Shown: piece after piece, positions 27,043-34,673 of the stretch
Numbering within the stretch: position 1 is the stretch's first letter
How the letters are laid out: every line of letters starts with the position of its first letter
DNA from: Pseudomonas sp. FP2309
Lineage (GTDB): Bacteria > Pseudomonadota > Gammaproteobacteria > Pseudomonadales > Pseudomonadaceae
Assembly (NCBI RefSeq): GCF_030687575.1
Contig: NZ_CP117439.1
Coordinates: 1,178,001 to 1,242,000, forward strand
Length of the DNA: 64,000 bases
Reading direction: 5' to 3'
Position numbers and translations under genes: made by a program
Notes under the pieces: model-generated
Told to the model about the DNA's origin: nothing
Database searches by the model: none
What the model saw: only the letters and a program-made list of their open reading frames with translations

Positions 27043-27070
27043 CAAAAAGCCCCGTGATCGGGGCTTTTTG
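27043..27070. terminator. Bidirectional intrinsic terminator
   Basis: CAAAAAGCCCCG-TGAT-CGGGGCTTTTTG forms a perfect 12-bp stem with a 4-nt loop and T runs in both directions. It sits between the convergent permease and OpgC genes and can end transcripts from both. Confidence 0.9.
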
Positions 27071-27074
27071 CGGT

Positions 27075-28232
27075 TCAGGGGTTGGCCGCAGGGGCCGGCC
27101 GCCCCAGTTGTTTGTTGTACTCCAGCCAGGCCGCCAACAGCGCCATCAAGCCGGCGCCTACCAGCGCCGTGAACACCTGCATGGCGAAGGCATCGCCGGT
27201 CATGGCATTGACCATGTCCGCCAACGGCGCCAGCAATACGCCCAGGCAGAAAACTTCCAGGGAGTAGCGCCCCATGCGGCAGGTTTGCTGTGCCAGCCAG
27301 TTGTGTGTCCACTCGCGACCGGGCAGTTGCTTGGCGGTGACGTAGGCCAGGGCCAGGAAGTGCAGCAAGCGTACCGGCGACAGGTCGGTCTTGCTGATGG
27401 GGTACAGCCATTCGCTCAGTCGCGCGGGCATCAGCGCATCGTGAATCTCCGGCCAGCGCCAGGACACCGTGATAATGCCCGCCGCCAGGGAGTAGGCGGC
27501 CGCGGCAATGAACAACGGCTGGCGTGACAGCGGGCGGTCCTGCGTTGTCTGCGGGCGCTGACTGTGCAACGCCGCCGCGCCACCGAGTACAAATAGAAAC
27601 TGCCAGGTGATCGGGTTGAAGTACCACACGCCGTCGGCAATCGCCCGCAGGTTCCAGCCCAGCTTCGGCGCCAGCAGGTAGACCGTCATCGACACCGCCA
27701 CCACCGCCCACGTCTTGCGCACCAGCAACGGCAGCACCAGCGGCAGCCCGGCCAGCAGCACGATATACAACGGCAGCGGGTCCATCAGGTTGGGCTTGAA
27801 GCGCAGCAGCAACTCGTCCGTCAGGGCCTGTTGGGGGTGGGTGATGAAGTGGGTCAGGCCCATTTCCTGGACCAGGTCGCGGGTTTCGACATGGTTATTG
27901 GCGTAGAACACGATGCCCATCAGCATCGCCAGCAGGAAGATGTGCACCACGTACAGCACCCAGGCGCGCCGCAGGATTTTCACGCAGGTAATCCAATACC
28001 CCTCGCGTTGCAGGATCTTGCCGTAGGCCAGGATCGCCGCATAGCCGGCGAGAAATACGAACACTTCGGCCGCATCGCTGAAGCCGAAATTGCGCAGGGT
28101 GATCTGGCCGAGTGGGTTGTGGGGGACGTGATCCCAAAAGATGAAGATCAACGCCAGGCCCCGAAAAAAATCGATGCGTGGGTCGCGTCCGTTCAGCATG
28201 GCAGCGGGCTCTTGAACAATAGTTTTAGTCAT
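27075..28232 (-). CDS. OpgC-domain membrane acyltransferase
   Basis: This 385-residue integral membrane protein has about ten hydrophobic helices. It matches the OpgC family, which transfers succinyl groups onto osmoregulated periplasmic glucans; other members modify other polysaccharides. The family start RIDFFRGLALIFIFWDHVPHNP (near residue 19) includes the conserved Arg and His of acyltransferase-3-like enzymes, and FSDAAEVFVFLAGYA follows. The annotated ATG at 28232 has a strong hairpin just upstream and no ribosome-binding site, so the in-frame ATG at 28199 (start MLNGRDPRIDF), preceded by AAGAG, may be the real start. It is convergent with the permease across a terminator. Confidence 0.82.
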   Translation of the reverse strand: MTKTIVQEPAAMLNGRDPRIDFFRGLALIFIFWDHVPHNPLGQITLRNFGFSDAAEVFVFLAGYAAILAYGKILQREGYWITCVKILRRAWVLYVVHIFLLAMLMGIVFYANNHVETRDLVQEMGLTHFITHPQQALTDELLLRFKPNLMDPLPLYIVLLAGLPLVLPLLVRKTWAVVAVSMTVYLLAPKLGWNLRAIADGVWYFNPITWQFLFVLGGAAALHSQRPQTTQDRPLSRQPLFIAAAAYSLAAGIITVSWRWPEIHDALMPARLSEWLYPISKTDLSPVRLLHFLALAYVTAKQLPGREWTHNWLAQQTCRMGRYSLEVFCLGVLLAPLADMVNAMTGDAFAMQVFTALVGAGLMALLAAWLEYNKQLGRPAPAANP

Positions 28233-28236
28233 GACC

Positions 28237-28262
28237 GGCGTACGCGCGCGGTGGCGTACGCC
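28237..28262. promoter_or_regulatory. Perfect 9-bp stem-loop abutting the first opgC-like ATG
   Basis: GGCGTACGC-N8-GCGTACGCC is a perfect inverted repeat beginning 5 nt from the ATG at 28232. It would mask any ribosome-binding site for that ATG. It could be a regulator operator, a translational control hairpin, or a sign that translation begins at 28199. Confidence 0.4.
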
Positions 28263-28360
28263 GCGCGTCGGGCGGGGGCAGGTTGGCGGTATTTGTAAGC
28301 AATTGCAAAGAGCGGTTATTACTGAATATCTCTGTCTGGCCGTGCCCTCGTCTACGTTCT

Positions 28361-29980
28361 TTAAGCGGCGACAATCTCAGCGGGTTCAAAACTGTCGGCG
28401 CGCGCCATTTGCCACATGCGTGAATAGAACTGGCCGTTCACATCCCCCGTGAGTAATTCACCGGGTTTGAGGAAGAGGTGCAACTGCGAGAACAGCTTGA
28501 TCTCGGTGGCTGACATGCGCCGCACCAGGTGCTTGGCCGACAGCTGCGAGGGATGATCCAAACCTGCCGCCGCGAGCATTTCCGCCAGGGCCTTGAGCGT
28601 GTTGCGGTGAAAGTTGAACACACGTTGGGCTTTGTCCGGCACCACCAGCGCACGTTGACGCAATGGGTCCTGGGTGGCGACGCCGGTCGGGCATTTATTG
28701 GTGTGGCAGCTTTGCGACTGGATGCAGCCGATGGCGAACATGAAGCCGCGCGCCGAGTTGGCCCAGTCGGCACCGATGGCCAGCACGCTGGCGATGTCGA
28801 ACGCACTGACGATCTTGCCGCTGGCGCCCAGTTTGATCTTGTCGCGCAGGTTCAGCCCCACCAGCGTGTTGTGCACGAACAGCAGGCCTTCACGCAGCGG
28901 TACGCCGATGTGGTCGGTGAACTCCACCGGTGCAGCGCCGGTGCCGCCTTCCTTGCCGTCGACCACGATGAAGTCCGGCAGGATGCCAGTCTCGAGCATG
29001 GCCTTGGCGATGCCCATGAATTCCCACGGGTGACCCAGGCAGAACTTGAAGCCCACCGGCTTGCCGCCGGACAGCTCGCGCAATTGAGCGATGAACTGCA
29101 TCAGCTCGATGGGGGTGGAAAACGCGCTGTGGCGCGACGGTGATACGCAGTCCTCGCCCATGGGGATACCGCGGGTGTCGGCGATTTCCTGGGTCACTTT
29201 GTGCTTGGGCAAAATCCCGCCGTGGCCCGGCTTTGCGCCCTGGCTCATCTTGATTTCGATCATGCGCACTTGCGGGTTTTGCGCCTGCACGGCAAAGCGT
29301 TCCGGGTCGAAACGGCCGTCGCGGGTGCGGCAGCCGAAGTAACCGCTGCCCAGTTCCCAAGTGAGGTCGCCGCCGTTTTCGCGGTGATACGGGCTGATGC
29401 TGCCTTCGCCGGTGTCGTGGGCAAAGTTGCCCAGCTTGGCGCCGGCGTTGAGCGCGCGAATCGCGTTGGCGCTCAGCGAACCGAAACTCATCGCTGAGAT
29501 GTTGAACACCGACGCCGAATACGGCTGGGTGCATTGCGGGCCGCCGACCATCACGCGAAACGCGCTGGGATCGCTCAACGGCGCGGGGCGCATGGAGTGG
29601 CCGATGAACTCGAAGCCCGACTGGTACACATCAATGAGGGTGCCGAACGGTTTGTCGGCGGTTTCGTTTTTGGCGCGCGAGTACACCAGTGAGCGCTGGG
29701 CCCGCGAGAAGGGCAGGGCGTCGCTGTCGGACTCGAGCAGGTACTGGCGGATCTCCGGGCGGATGGCTTCCACCAGGTAGCGGATATTGCCCAGGATCGG
29801 GTAGTTGCGGCGTACCGCATGGGGGCTTTGCAGCAGGTCGAACAGGCCGATCAGGCTGAGCACGCCGGTGACCAGGGTGATGGGCCACAGCCATTCGTGT
29901 TCGATAAAGGGGAGGCTGGCGAGGGTGAACATGACGCATACAGCGAAGAAGGCGTAGCGGCTTAGCAAGGACAGGCTCAT
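28361..29980 (-). CDS. FMN-binding glutamate synthase family protein, membrane-anchored
   Basis: This 539-residue protein has two N-terminal hydrophobic segments (about residues 8-25 and 31-48) followed by a glutamate-synthase alpha-subunit-like FMN barrel. Typical blocks are MSFGSLSANAIRALNAGAKL, then GEGSISPYHRENGGDLTWELGSGYFGC, then KMSQGAKPGHGGILP and the GKEGGTGAAP flavin site. The cysteine cluster CIQSQSCHTNKCPTGVA (CX5CX4C) is that of the 3Fe-4S site. It lacks the glutamine amidotransferase domain, so it is not a conventional GOGAT; physiological substrates of these stand-alone proteins are not settled. It is monocistronic, divergent from the L31 gene. Confidence 0.85.
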   Translation of the reverse strand: MSLSLLSRYAFFAVCVMFTLASLPFIEHEWLWPITLVTGVLSLIGLFDLLQSPHAVRRNYPILGNIRYLVEAIRPEIRQYLLESDSDALPFSRAQRSLVYSRAKNETADKPFGTLIDVYQSGFEFIGHSMRPAPLSDPSAFRVMVGGPQCTQPYSASVFNISAMSFGSLSANAIRALNAGAKLGNFAHDTGEGSISPYHRENGGDLTWELGSGYFGCRTRDGRFDPERFAVQAQNPQVRMIEIKMSQGAKPGHGGILPKHKVTQEIADTRGIPMGEDCVSPSRHSAFSTPIELMQFIAQLRELSGGKPVGFKFCLGHPWEFMGIAKAMLETGILPDFIVVDGKEGGTGAAPVEFTDHIGVPLREGLLFVHNTLVGLNLRDKIKLGASGKIVSAFDIASVLAIGADWANSARGFMFAIGCIQSQSCHTNKCPTGVATQDPLRQRALVVPDKAQRVFNFHRNTLKALAEMLAAAGLDHPSQLSAKHLVRRMSATEIKLFSQLHLFLKPGELLTGDVNGQFYSRMWQMARADSFEPAEIVAA

Positions 29981-30145
29981 ACGGTTTCCTTGGGTTCGGA
30001 CTCTTCAGGTCGATGCGCGCATTCTGCGCCTGTCAGCCGATTGAAAACAGCTTGAGCGCCTGCACCGGGGGCTTTCACAGGGGCGTATAGACCTGACTGC
30101 GCTTGGCTTATTGCAATCGTTTCTCGTTTGGGCGCATGATTTGCG

Positions 30146-30158
30146 TTACTGTATAACA
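30146..30158. promoter_or_regulatory. Zur-box-like site upstream of rpmE2
   Basis: GTTACTGTATAAC keeps the outer GTTA/TAAC arms of the gamma-proteobacterial Zur site GTTATANTATAAC, with two mismatches in the left half. It lies 32-44 nt before the start codon of a zinc-independent L31 paralogue, a classic Zur target. The site is inferred, without binding data. Confidence 0.6.
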
Positions 30159-30189
30159 TGTATAAAACACCCAATGCCCCGGAGGCCCT

Positions 30190-30462
30190 ATGAAAGCTGG
30201 TATCCATCCCGACTACCGCACCGTGCTGTTCCATGACACCGCCGCCGATGTGTTTTTCCTGATCGGCTCCACCGCCGACAGCGATCGCACCCATAAACAC
30301 AGCGATGGCAACACCTACCCTTACATCCCGCTGGACGTGTCCAGCGCGTCGCACCCGATCTACACCGGCCAGCAGCGCAAGACTCAGGCCGAAGGGCGGA
30401 TTGCCGGGTTCAACAAGCGTTTTGCGGCGTTTGGTTCCAGCCCGAAAAAAGCCGACGCATGA
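30190..30462 (+). CDS. rpmE2: Type B (zinc-independent) 50S ribosomal protein L31
   Basis: This 90-residue protein matches the C-minus L31 paralogue (YkgM/RpmE2) that replaces zinc-binding L31 in zinc starvation. It begins [20 protein letters not shown] and includes [10 protein letters not shown] and RIAGFNKRF, both family-typical. No cysteine is present anywhere, in contrast to the CxxC-containing zinc form. GGAGG at 30181-30185 is its ribosome-binding site. A Zur-like box upstream predicts repression when zinc is plentiful. It is convergent with the kinase gene, with an intervening hairpin. Confidence 0.93.
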   Translation: MKAGIHPDYRTVLFHDTAADVFFLIGSTADSDRTHKHSDGNTYPYIPLDVSSASHPIYTGQQRKTQAEGRIAGFNKRFAAFGSSPKKADA

Positions 30463-30471
30463 GCATGACTG

Positions 30472-30494
30472 CGGCGGCGTGTCCTACGCCGCCG
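30472..30494. terminator. GC-rich hairpin between convergent genes
   Basis: CGGCGGCGT-GTCCT-ACGCCGCCG forms a perfect 9-bp stem between the L31 stop and the end of the convergent REC-kinase gene, partly inside the latter. It has no T run, so it is a weak candidate terminator or transcript-end stabiliser. Confidence 0.4.
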
Positions 30495-31863
30495 TCTGCC
30501 GAATCGGCAACACCACGCGAAATTTCGTGCCCTTGCCCAGCTCACTGCTCACGGAAATATCGCCACGGTGTTTCTTGATAATGCCGTAGGAGAGCGACAA
30601 CCCCAGCCCTGTTCCTTCGCCCACCGGTTTGGTGGTGAAGAACGGATCGAAGATGTTCTTCACGGTCTCCGGGCTTATTCCGCAGCCGTCGTCCGCGATT
30701 TCCAGCCAAATGTTTTCGCCCTCCACGCCATTGCTGATGGTGATGGTGCCGCGCTCCGGGCCCATGGCCTGGGCGGCGTTGATCACCAGGTTCATCACCA
30801 CCTGATTGAGCTGCGATGCCAGGCACTCGATGTCCGGCAACGGTGCATAGTTTTTCACCACATCGGCCTTGTACTTGAGTTCGCTGGCGACGATGTTCAG
30901 CGTCGAATCGATGCCTTGTTGCAGGTTGGCAAACTGCCAGGTCTGGCCGTTGTCCACGCGCGAGAAGTTTTTCAGGTCCTTGACGATCTGCGCCACGCGG
31001 CCGATGCCGTCCTTGGATTCGCGGATCAGCACCGGAATGTCGTCCTTGAGAAAGTCCACCTCCAGCTCGTTGCGCAAGGCCTTGAGCTGATCACGTTGCT
31101 CGCCCGGTGCGAGGCTATCCTCGGCCTGCCGGTAGGCATCCAGCATTTTTTGCAACTGGCTGAAGTAGCCGTCGAGGCTGCTGAGGTTGGACGAGATAAA
31201 CCCCACCGGGTTATTGATCTCATGGGCCACGCCCGCTGCCAGTTGCCCCAGGGATGCGAGTTTTTCCGACTGCACCAGTTGGCTTTCCAGGTGCTTGCGC
31301 TCGTTGATTTCCACTTGCAGCGCCTGGGTGCGTTGCTCCACCAATTGCTCCAGGTGAATGGTTTGCAGGGAGGCGCGGCGCGCCATGTCCCATTTGTTGG
31401 CCAGGGTGTTGGCCATCTGTTGAACTTCGATGTTGTCGAACGGTTTTTTCAGGATCAGCAAACGGTCATAGCCGTGCAGGCGATGCAGCAGGTCATCCCA
31501 GGAATAATCCGAGTACGCGGTGCACACCACCACTTGCAGGCCCGGGTCGACCTTCCATAGCGCTTCGATGGTCCTGGCACCGTCCCAGCCCTGGGGCATG
31601 CGCATGTCGACGAAGGCCAACGCGTAAGGGCGTTGCTCGGTCATGGCGGTGGTGAGCAACTGCAGGCCCTCTTCGCCGCCATAGGCCGAGTGCAGCTCAA
31701 AGGCTTGAGCGGTGGGGGCGCTGGTATCGCCAAACAGTGCCGCCTCCATATCATCCAGCGCCTGGTTCGATTCAACCACGGGGGTGAGGATTTTGCGGAA
31801 GTCGTCATGGATCGACGGGGTGTCGTCGATCAGCAGGATACGCCGGTTGGGAGGTTGGTTCAT
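30484..31863 (-). CDS. Receiver-histidine kinase protein (REC-HisKA-HATPase)
   Basis: This is a 459-residue cytoplasmic protein. An N-terminal receiver domain (about residues 1-150) starts RRILLIDDTPSIHDDFRKIL and carries the phospho-acceptor Asp in FVDMRMPQGWDG. A coiled coil follows (LEQLVEQRTQALQVEINERK, about 170-190), then the H-box LAAGVAHEINNPVGF near residue 215 and a C-terminal ATPase with N-box NLVINAAQAM, ADDGCGI, FTTKPVGEGTGLGL. No membrane segment is present. The first gene of the kinase pair ends in its start by a 4-nt overlap, so both are co-translated. Its receiver is a close paralogue of that of the REC-GGDEF-EAL protein, suggesting a shared phosphodonor. Confidence 0.85.
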   Translation of the reverse strand: MNQPPNRRILLIDDTPSIHDDFRKILTPVVESNQALDDMEAALFGDTSAPTAQAFELHSAYGGEEGLQLLTTAMTEQRPYALAFVDMRMPQGWDGARTIEALWKVDPGLQVVVCTAYSDYSWDDLLHRLHGYDRLLILKKPFDNIEVQQMANTLANKWDMARRASLQTIHLEQLVEQRTQALQVEINERKHLESQLVQSEKLASLGQLAAGVAHEINNPVGFISSNLSSLDGYFSQLQKMLDAYRQAEDSLAPGEQRDQLKALRNELEVDFLKDDIPVLIRESKDGIGRVAQIVKDLKNFSRVDNGQTWQFANLQQGIDSTLNIVASELKYKADVVKNYAPLPDIECLASQLNQVVMNLVINAAQAMGPERGTITISNGVEGENIWLEIADDGCGISPETVKNIFDPFFTTKPVGEGTGLGLSLSYGIIKKHRGDISVSSELGKGTKFRVVLPIRQTAA

Positions 31864-33674
31864 GCGGGGCTTCCGGCAAGGGTGAGGGGCATCGTCAAGG
31901 TGAATATCGCGCCTTGGCCTGGCCCATCGCTGTGGGCGCTGAGCTGGCCATTCATTTCCACGGCGGCCAATGCGCAGCTGTGCAGGCCAAAGCCGTGCCC
32001 TTCTTTGCGGGTGGTAAAGCCGTGGGTAAAAATGCGGGTCATATTCTCGGCCGGGATGCCTTCGCCCTCGTCCTTCACGCTGATCTGCAAGGTGTTGTCT
32101 TCCAGCGTTTGCACGCGCAAGGTCATCTGCCGTGGCCGGTCGCTGAGGTTGGACATGGCGTATTTGGCGTTGCTGATCAAGTTGACCATGATCAGCAGCA
32201 AGCGGTGTTTGTCCGCGAGCACTTCCGGCACCTGCCCGTACTCCTTGACCACCGTGACGTTGTGGCGGCTCAATGCGCCGGCGTTCATGCGCAGCGCGTC
32301 TTCCATCAGTGCGCTGATGTGCACCGGCTCCTTGAGCGCGGACGCGCCGGCATAGGATTGCTGGGTGGAAACGATGTCTTTGATGTGGTCGACGCTTTTG
32401 CTCAATTGCGCCAGTTCGTCGGCCATGCCTTGCTGTTCGACGGCAATCGCTTCGACCAATTGGTTGAGGTAGCCAGGCAGCAACTTGCCTTTTTCATCCT
32501 CGGTGAGAAAGGTCCCCAGGTCACTCTGATGCTCGTTGATCAGTTGCATGGCCTTGCCCAGGCCCAGCGCTTTGCTGCCGCGCAGTTTGCGGGTGACCAG
32601 CTCGGCGGAAATGTTCACGCTGTTGAGCACGTTGCCGACGTTATGCAGCACGTTGGTGGCGATCTCCGCCATGCCGGCCTGGCGCGCGCTGTCCAGCAGC
32701 TCGCTTTGCGCATCCTTGAGCTGCCGGGTGCGCCGCTCCACCCGCTGCTCCAGGGTTTCGTTGGCGGCCTGCAAAGCACGGTTGACCCGGTTGATCTCGG
32801 CAAAGCTGCGCAGCAGGCTCACTGCCAGGTACAGCAACAGCACCACCAGCAAGGTCGAGAAAATCAGCAGGTAGCGGTGGTATCGATGCTCGATCATGTC
32901 GGCCGCTTGCTGGTCCTGGTCCAGGTGGCTGGTCAGGTCGTCCAGGCGCTCGGACACGGGCACTGCCGCGATCCGTTCGAGCAGGCTGTTGACCACAGGT
33001 TGTTCGCGCAGAATCAGCGAGATGTGATTGCTGAGGATCTCCACCGGGGCCTGGAACTCGATGGGCAGGCGTTCCTTGTTGATCGCCAGTTTGCCCAGGC
33101 CCACGAGGATATCGGCGGCGCGCTCGTCACTGGTGACCTGGGCGAATTCCAGGCTGCTGAGCAGCAGGTCATAGGTGTCGATGGCGACACCGTGCAATTG
33201 CAGGCGGCCTTCGTCATTGAGGCGGTTGAACTCGGCCTGGATGTCATCTTCTGCCGTCGGTAGAAAGGCCAGCGAGTTGCGCAGCACCGCGTTGTGGGAT
33301 TTGAACTGGTCCACCAACCGGGCCTTTTCCTGGATCGCGGTTTGATATGCCTCCTGGTTGGCTTGCCAGGCATTCAGGTCCTGGGGGCTGTGGTAGGTCT
33401 TGCGGTCGTCCAGTTCGGCCCAGAGCCGGGTCATTTCCGCCAGCGGTGTAACCAGCGGGTCGTAGTTGTGGGTGATGGCGATACGTGCCTTGAGCACTTC
33501 GCTGTCCCATTGCGCATTGAGCTGCTGCAACTGACGGATCAGGTCCCGTGACTGGGTGTAGCTGGCCGTCTGGTCGCTGGAGGACTTGAGGTACAGAAAC
33601 ACCAGTGTCGAGGCCAGCAACATGGCGATCAGGCCCAGCGACACTTGGCTGGTGCGACGGCGGTTGAGGGTCAT
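31860..33674 (-). CDS. Membrane sensor histidine kinase with DAHL-type periplasmic domain
   Basis: This is a 604-residue kinase. One membrane span lies near residues 12-28. A helical periplasmic sensor domain (about 30-260) resembles the DAHL double-helical sensor (QLNAQWDSEVLKARI, YDPLVTPLAEMTRLW). A second span is at about 268-290, then a coiled coil, then an H-box-like EIATNVLHNVGNVLNSV near residue 335. The ATPase has NLISNAKYAM, DEGEGI and FTTRKEGHGFGLH. The LHNVGNVLN histidine region is a variant typical of these kinases, not the usual HELRTPL. It overlaps the next gene by 4 nt and follows the cytochrome peroxidase gene by 10 nt. It lacks its own receiver, so it probably phosphorylates the neighbouring REC proteins. 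Confidence 0.85.
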   Translation of the reverse strand: MTLNRRRTSQVSLGLIAMLLASTLVFLYLKSSSDQTASYTQSRDLIRQLQQLNAQWDSEVLKARIAITHNYDPLVTPLAEMTRLWAELDDRKTYHSPQDLNAWQANQEAYQTAIQEKARLVDQFKSHNAVLRNSLAFLPTAEDDIQAEFNRLNDEGRLQLHGVAIDTYDLLLSSLEFAQVTSDERAADILVGLGKLAINKERLPIEFQAPVEILSNHISLILREQPVVNSLLERIAAVPVSERLDDLTSHLDQDQQAADMIEHRYHRYLLIFSTLLVVLLLYLAVSLLRSFAEINRVNRALQAANETLEQRVERRTRQLKDAQSELLDSARQAGMAEIATNVLHNVGNVLNSVNISAELVTRKLRGSKALGLGKAMQLINEHQSDLGTFLTEDEKGKLLPGYLNQLVEAIAVEQQGMADELAQLSKSVDHIKDIVSTQQSYAGASALKEPVHISALMEDALRMNAGALSRHNVTVVKEYGQVPEVLADKHRLLLIMVNLISNAKYAMSNLSDRPRQMTLRVQTLEDNTLQISVKDEGEGIPAENMTRIFTHGFTTRKEGHGFGLHSCALAAVEMNGQLSAHSDGPGQGAIFTLTMPLTLAGSPA

Positions 33675-33684
33675 GACGGTGTGC

Positions 33685-34647
33685 TCATAGTGGCTTGCCC
33701 GCCCATTCGCCGGTCAGGGTCTGGAGAAACAGGATGATCAGGTCTTTGTCTTCCTGGGAGGGGTTGCGTCCCAACTGGTACTTGAACATCACATCGACGG
33801 CTTCAGCCAGGGTCTTTGCCGAGGCATCGTGGAAATACGGCGCAGTGACGGCCACATTGCGCAGGCTCGGCACCTTGAACACATGGCGGTCGTCCTCATC
33901 CTTGGTCAGCAGGTAGCGCCCGAGGTCCGATTCGACTTCATTGCCGCGCGCCTTGAAGTAGTCGCCCATGACGCCGAATTTCTGGAACATATTGCCGCCG
34001 ATGTTGATGCCCTGGTGACAGGCGATGCAGCCGTAATCCTTGAAGCGCTGGTAGCCGTATTTTTCCTGGATCGTGAGGATGTCGGTATTGCCCGAGAGGT
34101 ATTGGTCGAAGCGCGAGTTTGGTGTGAGCAGCGTGCGCTCATAGGTCGCCAGGGCGTTTTGCACATTGGCTGCGGTGACACCGTCGGGGTAGGCCTCGCT
34201 GAAGGCGCGCTGGTAGAGGGGCAGGTCGGTGAGGTTTCGCACCACGGTGTGCCAGTCGCTGCCCATTTCCACCGGACTGATGACCACGTGCTCGATCTGC
34301 TTTTCCAGGGTCTCTGCGCGGCCGTCCCAGAACTGCTTGAAGTTCAGGCTGGCGTTGAACACCGACGGCGTATTGATCTGCACCGGCTTGCCGTCGACGC
34401 CGAGGGAGAAGGGTTTGTCGTCGGCGCCGCCCGTTGCCAGGCGATGGCAACTGGCGCAGGACAAGGTGTTATTGGCCGACAGGCGCGGCTCATTGAACAA
34501 CTTGCGGCCCAGCTCGACCTTGGCCGCATCCAACGCCGGAACCGCCGGCAAGGGTTTGAGCGCCTCGTTCAGCGGTGCGGCGATCAGCGGTTGACCGAGC
34601 CCCAAGGCGAGGACCAGGCCGAAAGCGTAAATTGAGACGTCACTCAA
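33685..34647 (-). CDS. Dihaem cytochrome c peroxidase family protein
   Basis: This is a 320-residue exported dihaem protein. A signal peptide (to about residue 23, ending IAAP) precedes the first haem site CASCH (near residue 64) and second haem site CIACH (near residue 209). Between them are NTPSVFNASLNFKQFWDGRAETLE and PVEMGSDW, typical of bacterial cytochrome c peroxidases, which reduce periplasmic hydrogen peroxide with electrons from c-type cytochromes. The distal EDDRHVFKVPSLRNVAVTAPYFHDA block is intact. Its place inside a block of sensory kinases and c-di-GMP proteins, 10-27 nt from both neighbours, suggests that the signalling module senses or responds to peroxide or respiratory state. 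That link is inference. Confidence 0.9.
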   Translation of the reverse strand: MSDVSIYAFGLVLALGLGQPLIAAPLNEALKPLPAVPALDAAKVELGRKLFNEPRLSANNTLSCASCHRLATGGADDKPFSLGVDGKPVQINTPSVFNASLNFKQFWDGRAETLEKQIEHVVISPVEMGSDWHTVVRNLTDLPLYQRAFSEAYPDGVTAANVQNALATYERTLLTPNSRFDQYLSGNTDILTIQEKYGYQRFKDYGCIACHQGINIGGNMFQKFGVMGDYFKARGNEVESDLGRYLLTKDEDDRHVFKVPSLRNVAVTAPYFHDASAKTLAEAVDVMFKYQLGRNPSQEDKDLIILFLQTLTGEWAGKPL

Positions 34648-34673
34648 GCGAGCACTCCTTGCTGGCGGGTGGG

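Noticed and set aside
25588..27711. 707-codon open frame opposite the permease and over the OpgC gene
   Set aside because: Runs across the strong terminator at 27043-27070 and two clear genes; composition is that of a shadow frame.
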